Positions 24,856 to 34,005 of a DNA stretch of 64,000 nt are shown here, one piece after another. How positions within the stretch are numbered: position 1 is the stretch's first letter; every line of letters begins with the position of its first letter. Where the stretch lies: positions 1-64,000 of the forward strand of contig NZ_LGXZ01000010.1 of assembly GCF_001238295.1 (NCBI RefSeq), in the 5' to 3' direction. The position numbers were made by a program, and so were the translations under genes. Under the pieces are notes generated by a model. The model was not told the origin of the DNA. It searched no databases and saw nothing but the letters and a program-made list of their open reading frames with translations. The stretch comes from Ruegeria sp. 6PALISEP08. Its GTDB lineage: Bacteria > Pseudomonadota > Alphaproteobacteria > Rhodobacterales > Rhodobacteraceae.

Positions 24856-26433
24856 TCATCTGTCCAATATCTCGTCCGCTTCGGTGCGCAAAGCAAATGA
24901 AACAACGGGTTTAGACACATTGTGCAGCTCGACCGCGCCTAAAGGCAGGGCATTGGAGCAGGCCGGTTCGATGTCTTCAGACACGACAATCCGATGCCCC
25001 TTGGTCTTCCCAAACTCTCCAAGGCGCGCGGCAATATTAGCGGCCTGACCAATGACTGTGAAATCAAGGCGCTCTTGAGAACCCACATTGCCATAGGTCA
25101 CACGCCCATACGCAACCCCGATCGAACAGTCGCAATGCACATCTGTTCCGCCTTTGCGCAGTTCCCCCAGAGTTTCCACGATTTGAATTGCCGAACGTTG
25201 GGCGTTCTTGCGGGCTGTACTGGCATTCTCACCTGACGCGGGGAAAACGGCCAATACAGCGTCGCCAATAAACTTCAAAACTTCCCCATCATTGTCATGA
25301 ACGATGCCCGAGACCGTTTCAAAAAACGCGTTCAGCACCTGGATATAGTCGTGACGCCCCAATTTCTCTTCAAGGCTTGTCGAATTGCGGAGGTCGCAGA
25401 ACATGATCGCAGCATCAATCTCATCCCCATCTCCGCGGCGGATTTCACCCCCAAGCACACGTGCGCCCGTGCGTTTTCCCACGTAAGTTTCCAGTAATAC
25501 TTGCGCGTTTTCACGCTGCATGAACACTTCGTAGTACCGCGCGATAACCGATGAACACTCGAATACAAGCCCCAGGTTTTCGGTGGTGAACCCATCCGGG
25601 TGATCGCAGGTCAGGGTCAGAACATTGGTGCGTCCATCGGAAAAGGGCAGCGGCATTGCGACGTAGTCGGTCGCACCCTTGGCCCGTAAATCCTCGATGA
25701 TCGGGAAGCTGTTTTGCGGGTTGTCTTCGTTCAGCCTTTGCCGCACGCCGCCCAATCCGTTCGAAACGTGCCGCAGCGGGCTGTTGATGAAGGCTGGGTG
25801 ATCGTGGATTTCGTAAGTCGGAGCGTGGGTCAGAATCTCGCCTTCATCCTTTTCCCAGATATAGTGTTTGCCTGCGATCAGAGGGTGCAGGGACCAGACC
25901 AGAATGCTCAGGCGTTGGATAGCGATACCATGCTCCAGCATCTTTTCGGCCAGTGCTTTGGTAAAGGTTTCTGGTGTTGTCGCTGTTGACGCACCACGCA
26001 TAAGCCAGTCGATCAGCGGTCCACTGATATTGCCGTCATCAGGCGCGCGCAGGTGATTGTCGCCCAGATCAATTCGGGTGTAGGCATTCGGCAGAAACCC
26101 GATGCAGCCTTGAATGGCTTTGCTTTCCGGCAGGGCGTCTTCATAGGCCCAGACAGAGCTTGCCAGTGTTTCGCCGGGCAGGCTGATGTCATGATAAGTG
26201 GCGGTGCCCTTGAACGGACAAAAGGTTTGAAGGGCGGTCTCTGAACTCAGATCAACGCAAATATCCTCACGCGGGACATAAATCGTGGGCGGAAGGCGCG
26301 TTTCATACATCACCTTGGCGTCGGTGCTTTCTGCCAAAAGGACGTCATCGCGGTAAATGGCTATTTTGCCGGCGAGTGGCTCAACCGAAATTCCATATCC
26401 ATTCGTTTTTTTTGGTGCGGCGTGGACGTTCAT
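24856..26433 (-). CDS. DUF427-class III nucleotidyl cyclase fusion
   Basis: A 525-residue cytoplasmic protein. Residues about 18-115 match DUF427 (GKIAIYRDDVLLAES, YVPREDI, FCPFKGTATYHDI, AWAYED-type SVWAYEDALPES, IQGCIGFLPNAY). Residues about 190-320 look like a sensor/GAF-like linker. Residues about 345-510 are a class III cyclase with metal-binding Asp in MFCDLRNST and in LKFIGDAVLAVFP, the Lys that reads the base (VLKFIGD), and the transition-state Asn and Arg in QAANIAARL. All catalytic residues appear present, so it is probably an active adenylate or guanylate cyclase. The DUF427 fusion is unusual. There are no membrane helices, and it stands alone on the minus strand. Confidence 0.8.
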   Translation of the reverse strand: MNVHAAPKKTNGYGISVEPLAGKIAIYRDDVLLAESTDAKVMYETRLPPTIYVPREDICVDLSSETALQTFCPFKGTATYHDISLPGETLASSVWAYEDALPESKAIQGCIGFLPNAYTRIDLGDNHLRAPDDGNISGPLIDWLMRGASTATTPETFTKALAEKMLEHGIAIQRLSILVWSLHPLIAGKHYIWEKDEGEILTHAPTYEIHDHPAFINSPLRHVSNGLGGVRQRLNEDNPQNSFPIIEDLRAKGATDYVAMPLPFSDGRTNVLTLTCDHPDGFTTENLGLVFECSSVIARYYEVFMQRENAQVLLETYVGKRTGARVLGGEIRRGDGDEIDAAIMFCDLRNSTSLEEKLGRHDYIQVLNAFFETVSGIVHDNDGEVLKFIGDAVLAVFPASGENASTARKNAQRSAIQIVETLGELRKGGTDVHCDCSIGVAYGRVTYGNVGSQERLDFTVIGQAANIAARLGEFGKTKGHRIVVSEDIEPACSNALPLGAVELHNVSKPVVSFALRTEADEILDR

Positions 26434-26537
26434 AAGCGACCTCCCTTGCCTTCAATGTTTTCAGAATGGGCGTTCGCATCCAACATTCCAAGAGGCTGCA
26501 ACGAGAATTTACCGCACGCGAGCGAGGAGCCGGGTAG

Positions 26538-27239
26538 TTAGATCATCTGAATGACGTCTTTTTCGATCGACAGCATATAGCCTTTTTTCGCGATATTCTT
26601 GACCAATAATTCGCTGACCATTTGATTTCCAAGCGCATCGCGCAACCGTTTGATCCGCGTCGCGCCCGCGGCTTCGTCGCAATCGGCGGCATTGCGACCG
26701 GAAATCATGCCCTCGATCTGGGCACCGGAAAGAACCTCGTCATCAAGCCGGGATTCCGCCAGAACGGACAGGGTTTCCATGGCCGCGGGTGTCAGCTTGA
26801 AATCCATGTTGTTGAGGTAGACTGTGTTTTCCTCGCGGCTGATCAGCAGGGACGTCACCTGAATGCCGGCGCGTTCGATCTGTGCCATGCGGCGGTTCAG
26901 CAGCACCAGCATAACCAGAAACACCAGCGCCGAAATCATCATCGCACTGGCAAAAACCAGCAGCACATAAATGACCATCCGATAGCTGGACAAGGTGTCG
27001 GCAAAGGCTGTGCCGGACTGGGCCAGAATCTCAAGCAACCGGATTTCTGTTTGCGAGGTCAGGTCGGCCTCGACAAACAGCCGCTCGACCCGCGCGTTGA
27101 ACGCGTTGGCGTCCGGCAGGGTCCAGAAAAGGAAAACGGCAGCGGTGATCAGAATAACGACGATGGCGGCTATGCCCAGCACAACCAGCCGGACACCCGA
27201 CCGGCGCGCATCAGAAACGGAGATAGAATTGTCCGGCAT
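26538..27239 (-). CDS. Membrane-anchored winged-helix regulator (C-terminal DNA-binding domain)
   Basis: A 233-residue protein with a short basic N-terminus, membrane helix 17-39, a periplasmic segment of about 48 residues (40-87), membrane helix 88-114, then a cytoplasmic part. Residues about 140-230 resemble an OmpR/ToxR-type winged helix: DFKLTPAAMETLSVLAES, then AGATRIKRLRDALGNQMVSE and VKNIAKKGYML, the classic beta-hairpin wing. The order is the reverse of ToxR, where DNA binding is N-terminal. It may sense something in the envelope and act directly on promoters. The ATG at 27237-27239 follows GAGGAAAGG, and the gene overlaps the upstream small exported protein by 29 bases. Confidence 0.7.
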   Translation of the reverse strand: MPDNSISVSDARRSGVRLVVLGIAAIVVILITAAVFLFWTLPDANAFNARVERLFVEADLTSQTEIRLLEILAQSGTAFADTLSSYRMVIYVLLVFASAMMISALVFLVMLVLLNRRMAQIERAGIQVTSLLISREENTVYLNNMDFKLTPAAMETLSVLAESRLDDEVLSGAQIEGMISGRNAADCDEAAGATRIKRLRDALGNQMVSELLVKNIAKKGYMLSIEKDVIQMI

Positions 27240-27498
27240 TGCCTTTCCTCTGATCCAACCCTTCCGGTCCAAAAATGGACTGAACCTCAAGCAGGGTCCA
27301 GCCTGACGCGCTCAGGCGCTGGGCGATTTCTGTTCGGGCCTTGCCCTTATCGCAGGCCGAGACCTGAATGACCCCATAATGCAGACGCAGCGGGTTGTCT
27401 TTCTTGGCCTTGTAATCCGCATAGCAATCCGCCGCAGACGCGGCAGAGCCAAGCGATATCAGGGCTGCAAAGGTCAGAGAAGATAGGATCTGTTTCAT
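27211..27498 (-). CDS. Small exported protein paired with the membrane winged-helix regulator
   Basis: A 95-residue protein with a signal peptide (about 1-22, cleaving at ASA-ADC) and a mature part of about 73 residues holding two Cys (in AADCYADY and VSACDKG) that could form a disulfide in the periplasm. The C-terminal half reads SASGWTLLEVQSIFGPEGL. I do not recognise the family. The ATG at 27496-27498 follows AGGATG. Its 29-base overlap with the next gene implies linked expression, and a role as periplasmic partner of that regulator, like ToxS for ToxR, is a guess. Confidence 0.6.
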   Translation of the reverse strand: MKQILSSLTFAALISLGSAASAADCYADYKAKKDNPLRLHYGVIQVSACDKGKARTEIAQRLSASGWTLLEVQSIFGPEGLDQRKGNAGQFYLRF

Positions 27499-27674
27499 AG
27501 GCCGCATCCTGCGCATGAGTTGCCGCGATATTCAATAACCCAAGGGGTTTGCGGGTTCTGATATCCGATAACACCGGGCCGTTATTGCTTGTCTGGACCG
27601 CTCGCCCCCAGTGTCAGGGCAATTAGGACGCGGTCTGTCACACGGTCGCCCATACAATCAGAAGGACACGCATC

Positions 27675-28133
27675 ATGCACAAGAAATTCATCGCTCTGAT
27701 CATTGCGACCGCTGTTGCAATAACCGGCGTCTCGGCCTCTCAGGCGAAGGCGGCAGATGCCAAGGACATTCTGGGTGGTCTGGCGGCCATCGCAATTATC
27801 GGCGCCGGAGTTCACTACTATAACAAGGAAAAGAACAAGGATCGGGCAACACGTCATCAGACGTATAATCCGAAACCTTACAAGCCGCAGCCGGTGCGTC
27901 CGTTGCCGCCGCGCGTGGCGCGATACGATCTGCCCCAGCGCTGCCTTCGTACATTCAACGGGTATTCACAGGATCATTTGTTGCTGGGTCCGAATTGCCT
28001 CAAGAAACACTACAAACATGCCAATAGCCTGCCGAAAGAGTGCAAGGTTGGTTTCTGGAACGGCAAAAAGGTCAAGCGGGCGTATGAACCTGCGTGCCTG
28101 CGCCAGAAAGGATACCGCGTCGTTTATCAGTAA
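27675..28133 (+). CDS. Secreted cationic protein of unknown function
   Basis: A 152-residue protein: signal peptide (about 1-26, SQAKA-AD), a hydrophobic Gly/Ala stretch (33-46, GGLAAIAIIGAGVHYY) that may be a membrane anchor, a basic Pro/Lys/Tyr-rich linker (KPYKPQPVRPLPPR), then a C-terminal domain with four Cys (QRCLRTF, PNCLKK, KECKVGF, PACLRQKGY). The Cys spacing suggests two disulfides. I do not recognise the family beyond similar exported proteins with glycine-zipper-like N-termini. It is divergent from the small exported protein/regulator pair and ends at a strong terminator. Confidence 0.65.
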   Translation: MHKKFIALIIATAVAITGVSASQAKAADAKDILGGLAAIAIIGAGVHYYNKEKNKDRATRHQTYNPKPYKPQPVRPLPPRVARYDLPQRCLRTFNGYSQDHLLLGPNCLKKHYKHANSLPKECKVGFWNGKKVKRAYEPACLRQKGYRVVYQ

Positions 28134-28174
28134 CATCGGCTGAGCAGGAGCGGTGCCAAAGAAGCGCCGCGAGA

Positions 28175-28206
28175 GAGAGGGGGGTGTGGGCCGCCCTCTC
28201 TTTTTT
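28175..28206 (+). terminator. Intrinsic terminator after the secreted protein gene
   Basis: GAGAGGGGGG (28175-28184) pairs with CCGCCCTCTC (28191-28200) with one mismatch and a 6-base loop, followed by six T (28201-28206). It lies between the secreted protein gene and rnhB and rules out a 30-codon longer rnhB start at 28153. Confidence 0.8.
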
Positions 28207-28242
28207 CTTGCGGTGTCGCGTGAAAAACGTTTTTCCAGTGCA

Positions 28243-28860
28243 ATGACAATGCCGAATTTCGAACTTGAGCAGGCGCTGCAGCAGCGGGGCCATATCCGTA
28301 TCGCCGGAGTGGATGAGGTCGGGCGCGGTCCGCTGGCAGGGCCGGTTGTGGCCGCTGCCGCGATTCTGAACCCGCATGATATTCCCGAGGGGTTGAATGA
28401 CTCCAAGAAGCTGACTGCCAAACGTCGGGCCGCACTGGACGCAGAGATTCGCAGCAGCGCCGAATTCGCCGTGGCCGAAGCCACGGTTGCCGAGATTGAC
28501 GAGATGAACATCCTGCGGGCCTCGCATCTGGCGATGGTGCGCGCGGTCGAGGCACTGTCACCGGCCCCCGATTTCCTGCTGATCGACGGCAACATGATTC
28601 CGCGTGGTATGAAAATCCCGGCGCAGGCCGTTGTGAAGGGGGATGCCCGTTCGGTGTCGATTGCAGCCGCTTCGATCCTTGCGAAAAACTGGCGCGATCA
28701 GGTGATGGTGGATTTGGCGCAACAGCATCCGGGTTATGGATGGGAAACCAACGCCGGGTATCCGTCTAAAAAACACAAAGAAGCCCTGCAGAATCTTGGC
28801 GTGACCCCACACCATAGACGTTCGTTCAAGCCAGTGCACAATATCTTGTATCAAGAGTAA
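28243..28860 (+). CDS. rnhB: Ribonuclease HII
   Basis: A 205-residue enzyme that nicks RNA in RNA-DNA hybrids and removes misincorporated ribonucleotides. The active-site acids appear in IAGVDEVGRGPLAGPVV (Asp-Glu), in LLIDGN (Asp) and in the later KGDARSVSIAAASILAK region. The C-terminal SKKHKEALQNLGVTPHHRRSF is typical. The start used is the ATG at 28243; a second Met is two codons on. A longer frame from a GTG at 28153 would have to be translated through a terminator. It is followed by ccrM on the same strand. Confidence 0.93.
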   Translation: MTMPNFELEQALQQRGHIRIAGVDEVGRGPLAGPVVAAAAILNPHDIPEGLNDSKKLTAKRRAALDAEIRSSAEFAVAEATVAEIDEMNILRASHLAMVRAVEALSPAPDFLLIDGNMIPRGMKIPAQAVVKGDARSVSIAAASILAKNWRDQVMVDLAQQHPGYGWETNAGYPSKKHKEALQNLGVTPHHRRSFKPVHNILYQE

Positions 28861-28873
28861 ATCGTAAGTCGCT

Positions 28874-28912
28874 GATTCAAAAAAGAAATTGACGGCGAAT
28901 CGTCTTTGACTC
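28874..28912. promoter_or_regulatory. Three GANTC sites in the ccrM promoter/leader
   Basis: GATTC at 28874-28878, GAATC at 28897-28901 and GACTC at 28908-28912 lie within 39 bases, 56-94 bases upstream of ccrM. CcrM methylates GANTC, so these are potential self-regulatory marks, as known for Caulobacter ccrM. A possible -35 TTGACG is at 28889-28894, between the first two sites. Confidence 0.6.
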
Positions 28913-28958
28913 ATCCTTGTCTCAACCAAATGAGCGCAAAAGCGCCGTGGATACTTGA

Positions 28959-30068
<1,110 letters not shown>

Positions 30069-30085
30069 TTTCAAGAACACCGCCG

Positions 30086-30110
30086 GTGCCTGTGGCCTGA
30101 CACAAGGCAC
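30086..30110 (+). other. Imperfect stem-loop just after ccrM
   Basis: GTGCCTGTG (30086-30094) pairs with CACAAGGCAC (30101-30110) with one bulge. It precedes the true terminator and may act with it as a tandem 3' structure of the ccrM mRNA. Confidence 0.4.
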
Positions 30111-30119
30111 TAAGCCTTG

Positions 30120-30151
30120 CCCCGCCGATCCTACGGCGGGGTCTTTTGTTT
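30120..30151 (+). terminator. Intrinsic terminator after ccrM
   Basis: CCCCGCCG (30120-30127) and CGGCGGGG (30134-30141) form a perfect 8-bp stem with a 6-base loop, followed by TCTTTTGTTTT. It separates ccrM from the cyclase gene. Confidence 0.85.
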
Positions 30152-30208
30152 TGGCATCAACAGTGATTGCATGGCGATAACCCTGACACTGCAAGAAAGA
30201 TCACGGCC

Positions 30209-31591
30209 ATGACCGAGACGACCGCGCAGCCCCGCCGCAGCCTGTTTTTCACGCAACCCGACACGTTCGATCTGGACAACAAGTACACCGAGGCCGCGCT
30301 AGAGCGGCACAAGCGGGAAGGGCTGGAACTGGCCGTGCGCGCGCGCTGGGTTGCGATGGCGTTGACCGGGGTGCTGTTGATTTTTCTGAATCCGCAATGG
30401 GACGTGCTCTGGTATCATTTCATCCTGCTGTTGATCTGTGGCAACGGATGGCTGATCCGTCGTGCCGGTCGAGTAGGACAATCCCGAGCCGAGCTGTTTT
30501 TGATTTTTGTCGATTTGCTGATCATGACGCTTGGGATGATCGTGCCTAACCCGTTCAGCGATGATGTTCGTCCGCTGGCGATGCAATATCGGTTCGACAA
30601 CTTCCAGTATTTCTTCATCATTCTGGCAGCCGGGACTCTGGCTTATTCCTGGCGGACGGTCATTGCCATCGGATCCTGGACCGCGATTATGTGGACGGCG
30701 GGTTGGATCATTGCTTGGTGGGTGGCAACCCCCATTCCGGGAATCAGCGAAAGCGTTGCCGAGGCCTTGCAGGGCTATCCGGATGTGGCCGAATTGCTGG
30801 ATCCCAACAGTTTCATGGCCCCTCAACGCATCCAGCAAGTGATCGTGTTCGTCATGGTGGCGGTGACTCTGGGCATTTCGATGCGGCGACTGAACCAACT
30901 GGTGATGAACAATGCGGGATTGGAACGGGAACGGGCCAACCTGTCGCGGTATTTTTCGCCCAATGTGGTGGATGAACTCAGCCAGAACGACGAGCCACTG
31001 AAACAGGTTCGTAAAGAGAACGTGGCGGTCTTGTTCATCGACATCGTGGGTTTCACCAAATACGCCGCCGGGCGTGATCCCTATGAGGTGATCGAGGTGC
31101 TGCGAGGTTTCCACGCCCGTATGGAAACCGAGGTGTTCCGGCACCACGGTACGTTGGACAAGTATCTGGGTGACGGTTTGATGGCGACCTTTGGTACGCC
31201 GGTGCCAACGCCCCTGGATGCAAGCAATGCCTTGGGCTGCGCGCGTGCGATGATAAAGGTGATTGACCGCTGGAATTTGGATCGTCGGCGTGCCGGTGAA
31301 CCTGAAATCCATGTCGGGATCGGGGTGCATTACGGCTCGGTCGTTTTAGGGGACATTGGTGCAAACCGGTTGGAATTTGCTGTGATCGGCGATGCGGTCA
31401 ATGTTGCGGCAAAATTAGAGGCGCTGACGCGCGAGTTTCAGGCGAATATCGTTGTCAGCGATGATGTGCGGGAACGGGTTGCTGAAGAAAACCCTACGGC
31501 GTCGGATGCGATGGACGGTTTCATTGCGCATCGCAACCAACCTGTCCGCGGGGTAGAGGCTCCGATGAATATCTGGGTGATGAAAGGCTGA
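30209..31591 (+). CDS. Membrane-bound class III adenylate/guanylate cyclase
   Basis: A 460-residue protein. The N-terminal half has about five or six membrane helices (roughly residues 45-225), a short linker (GLERERANLSRYFSPNVVDEL, a motif often seen before cyclase domains), then a class III cyclase domain (about 270-440). Metal-binding Asp are in VLFIDIVGFT and LDKYLGDGLMATFG, the base-reading Lys is in DKYLGD, and Asp is in VIGDAVNVAAKL, consistent with ATP. The usual transition-state Arg after Asn is Lys here (NVAAKLE). The ATG at 30209 is used rather than one 14 codons earlier. It sits alone between ccrM and alkB. Confidence 0.85.
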   Translation: MTETTAQPRRSLFFTQPDTFDLDNKYTEAALERHKREGLELAVRARWVAMALTGVLLIFLNPQWDVLWYHFILLLICGNGWLIRRAGRVGQSRAELFLIFVDLLIMTLGMIVPNPFSDDVRPLAMQYRFDNFQYFFIILAAGTLAYSWRTVIAIGSWTAIMWTAGWIIAWWVATPIPGISESVAEALQGYPDVAELLDPNSFMAPQRIQQVIVFVMVAVTLGISMRRLNQLVMNNAGLERERANLSRYFSPNVVDELSQNDEPLKQVRKENVAVLFIDIVGFTKYAAGRDPYEVIEVLRGFHARMETEVFRHHGTLDKYLGDGLMATFGTPVPTPLDASNALGCARAMIKVIDRWNLDRRRAGEPEIHVGIGVHYGSVVLGDIGANRLEFAVIGDAVNVAAKLEALTREFQANIVVSDDVRERVAEENPTASDAMDGFIAHRNQPVRGVEAPMNIWVMKG

Positions 31592-31646
31592 GGGCCTCCC
31601 GCCCATCAGATCAACATCGAAGATGCCGTCCTGACAGTTGGGCCAG

Positions 31647-31668
31647 GCAGCGCGCTGGTGCGCGCTGC
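31647..31668. terminator. GC-rich stem-loop between convergent cyclase and alkB genes
   Basis: GCAGCGCG (31647-31654) pairs perfectly with CGCGCTGC (31661-31668), loop of 6, two bases from the alkB stop. There is no T-run on either side; it probably serves as a weak bidirectional transcript end. Confidence 0.5.
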
Positions 31669-31670
31669 GG

Positions 31671-32807
31671 TCACGCTTTGGGCATCGGGTTCAAAGCCTT
31701 GTTGTAGGGATGCCAGTCAGTGACCTCAGGGTAGTAGTGGCGTCGCCATTCCCGGACACGTGGGTTCATCACCCGCCGCCACAGCGGAGGGATCATCGCC
31801 GCAACGGTCATCACCGGATAGCCGTACGGCAATTGCGGGGCCGAGTCCGGGGTATGATGTTGCAGCAGCGGAAATCGACGGTTAGGTTTGTAGTGATGGT
31901 CGGAATGGCGCTGAAGATTGATCAGCAACCAGTTTGATGCCTTATGTGCCGCATTCCAGGAATGACGCGGCAAGACATGTTCATACCGCCCGTCGCCCTG
32001 GTGTTTTCGGGTCAGGCCGTAATGTTCGACGTAGTTGACCAGTTCTAGCTGCCAGATCGCGACACCGGCTTGCAGAAGAAACAGGGCCAGACCAGACCAG
32101 CCTCCGATCAGTACTGCCAGCGCCAGCATCGCGCCTTGTAGGGCCCAGTATCGCCAAAACGGGTTGGCACGATCCGTCCAGAGACAGTCTTTGCGCGCCA
32201 GTTTATCGCGCTCGGCGTTGAAGGCCGAGACCAGGCATTGCCATAATACGCGGGGATAAAAGCGGTGGAACCCTTCGTTGTACCGGGCCGTCACTGGATC
32301 GCGCGGGGTGCCCACGTAACGGTGATGGACCAGCAGATGTTCGGACCTGAAATGAGAATACAGAACCATGGCGAGAAGGATATCGCCCAGCCAGCGCTCG
32401 CCCCGGCTTTTCTGATGCATAAGCTCATGGCTGTAGTTGATTCCGATTGTGCCTGACAGGACGCCCATACCGAAGAACAGGCCAATCTTTGCGGGCATCG
32501 ACAGGTGGTTGGTGTGGGTTGCATACCAGATCAGGCCAAAGAGTGTCAGGAATTGAAGCGGCACCCAGAGTTTGGTCAGCAGGATGTACCACTGAAGCAT
32601 ATCGTCGGTTGTATCCGGATTCGCATTCTGCTCGTTCAGGCCGGTGATCCGGTCCAGAACCGCAAACGCCCACCAGGTCGAAAGGGGGATCAACAGGACC
32701 CACCATCCCCCGGCAAATGCTGTGAACCAGATCAACGGGATCAACAACAGAGACACCCAGAAAGGGGATGCGGATTGCCAGCGGGACAATGTGCCTGTTG
32801 CGATCAT
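31671..32807 (-). CDS. alkB: Alkane 1-monooxygenase (AlkB-type membrane di-iron hydroxylase)
   Basis: A 378-residue inner-membrane protein with about six hydrophobic helices in the first two thirds and the His boxes of the AlkB/fatty-acid desaturase superfamily: HELMH, HLLVHH (in RSEHLLVHHRYVGTPRDP), and LQRHSDHH, plus the AlkB-specific NYVEHYGL with another His. It hydroxylates the terminal carbon of n-alkanes using rubredoxin electrons; no rubredoxin gene is nearby, so electron donors must be elsewhere. The ATG at 32805-32807 follows GGAGC; a GTG 18 codons earlier is rejected. It is 61 bases downstream of mutY on the same strand. Confidence 0.9.
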   Translation of the reverse strand: MIATGTLSRWQSASPFWVSLLLIPLIWFTAFAGGWWVLLIPLSTWWAFAVLDRITGLNEQNANPDTTDDMLQWYILLTKLWVPLQFLTLFGLIWYATHTNHLSMPAKIGLFFGMGVLSGTIGINYSHELMHQKSRGERWLGDILLAMVLYSHFRSEHLLVHHRYVGTPRDPVTARYNEGFHRFYPRVLWQCLVSAFNAERDKLARKDCLWTDRANPFWRYWALQGAMLALAVLIGGWSGLALFLLQAGVAIWQLELVNYVEHYGLTRKHQGDGRYEHVLPRHSWNAAHKASNWLLINLQRHSDHHYKPNRRFPLLQHHTPDSAPQLPYGYPVMTVAAMIPPLWRRVMNPRVREWRRHYYPEVTDWHPYNKALNPMPKA

Positions 32808-32868
32808 CTTCTTTGCTCCGAATTTTCGGGCATAGCCTAGCCGCGACCCGAAAGAATGCACAGCGATC

Positions 32869-33924
32869 TCATTGTTCTCTCCACAGATCGTAGGCTTTGC
32901 GCATCACCGTCGGCAGGTCGCTGGGCTTGAAACTGTGCTTGTCCAGCACTGTCAGGTGTTGGGGGATGCTTTGATCTTCGATATCGGCGGCCCAAACTCT
33001 GAGGATCAAATGGAAATGCGTAAAGGTGTGGCGCACCTCGGCGGGCAGGATCGTCCACTGTGCCGGGAAGGGCGCGCGTTCGGATGGGTCATCGTTCCAC
33101 TGTGATCCGGGCCAGCCCAGCATTCCGCCCAGCAGACCTTTGTCCGGTCTGCGTTCCAGCACCATCGCCCCGTCTGCCCTGCGTGCAATATAGACGTGGC
33201 CAAGGCGGGTGGGTTTGGGCTTTTTCGGTGTCTTTCGGGGAAGGTCGGTCTGGGTTCCTGCGATGCGGGCCTGACAGGGGTCACGCAACGGACATATGCC
33301 GCAGGCCGGAGATTTGGGGCTACAGATCGTGGCCCCCAGATCCATAACCGCCTGAGCATAATCCCCAGGGCGGGTGGACGGCGTCAGAGCCTCGGCCTTT
33401 TCTTTCAGCAGCGGTTTGGACCCGGGCAAAGGGTCGTGAATGTCATAAAAGCGGGCCATAACCCGTTCGACATTGCCATCCAGAACCGTTTCGGGCTGAT
33501 CAAACGCAATGGCCGAAATCGCCGCAGCGGTATAGGGGCCGATGCCGGGCAGTTCCAGCAAGGCGCGATAGGTGTTAGGGAACTGGCCATCGTGGTCTTG
33601 CGCAACTGCGCGGGCGCATTTCAGCAGATTGCGGGCGCGCGCATAGTATCCAAGACCGGCCCATTCCCCCATCACGTGTTCATCCTGCGCGGCGGCCAGC
33701 GTTTGAATTGTTGGCCAGCGTGTTGTGAAGCGCAGGAAATAGTCGCGTACTGCGGCAACAGTGGTTTGCTGCAACATAACCTCGGACAACCAGACCTGAT
33801 AGGGGTCAGGGCATACACCTATGGCCCGATCTGCGGGGCCGACGCGCCATGGCATGTCGCGGGCGTGGCGGTCGTACCACTCCAAAAGCGCGGCGCTGAC
33901 GGTGAATTCAGGGGAATCACGCAA
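32869..33924 (-). CDS. mutY: A/G-specific adenine glycosylase
   Basis: A 351-residue base-excision enzyme that removes A mispaired with 8-oxoG. It shows the catalytic Glu in WLSEVMLQQT, the helix-hairpin-helix LPGIGPYTAAAISAIAFD with catalytic Asp in VLDGNVERV, and the 4Fe-4S loop CSPKSPACGICPLRDPC. A C-terminal MutT-like 8-oxoG recognition domain (about 230-350, with LLGGMLGWPGSQW) completes it. The start is a TTG at 33922-33924 with AAGGAG upstream; an ATG in the same leader is out of frame. It is divergent from dciA across about 80 bases. Confidence 0.93.
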   Translation of the reverse strand: MRDSPEFTVSAALLEWYDRHARDMPWRVGPADRAIGVCPDPYQVWLSEVMLQQTTVAAVRDYFLRFTTRWPTIQTLAAAQDEHVMGEWAGLGYYARARNLLKCARAVAQDHDGQFPNTYRALLELPGIGPYTAAAISAIAFDQPETVLDGNVERVMARFYDIHDPLPGSKPLLKEKAEALTPSTRPGDYAQAVMDLGATICSPKSPACGICPLRDPCQARIAGTQTDLPRKTPKKPKPTRLGHVYIARRADGAMVLERRPDKGLLGGMLGWPGSQWNDDPSERAPFPAQWTILPAEVRHTFTHFHLILRVWAADIEDQSIPQHLTVLDKHSFKPSDLPTVMRKAYDLWREQ

Positions 33925-34005
33925 GTTTTATTCATCTCCTTGTCGGGTTTCGCTGGCACCCGATGGTCTGCCTATTACAATAGCGGTGTAAGAGTGGGAA
34001 ACCAG

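Noticed and set aside
28153-28242. Longer start for rnhB at a GTG
   Set aside because: The added region contains a strong terminator with a T-run and no RNase HII sequence.
30299-31330. Minus-strand open frame of 343 codons
   Set aside because: Antisense to the membrane cyclase gene; His/Gln-rich composition typical of an antisense shadow.
33196-34005. Extended N-terminus for the DUF721/DciA gene
   Set aside because: The extra 270 codons run antisense through mutY; the protein family begins at the ATG at 34006.
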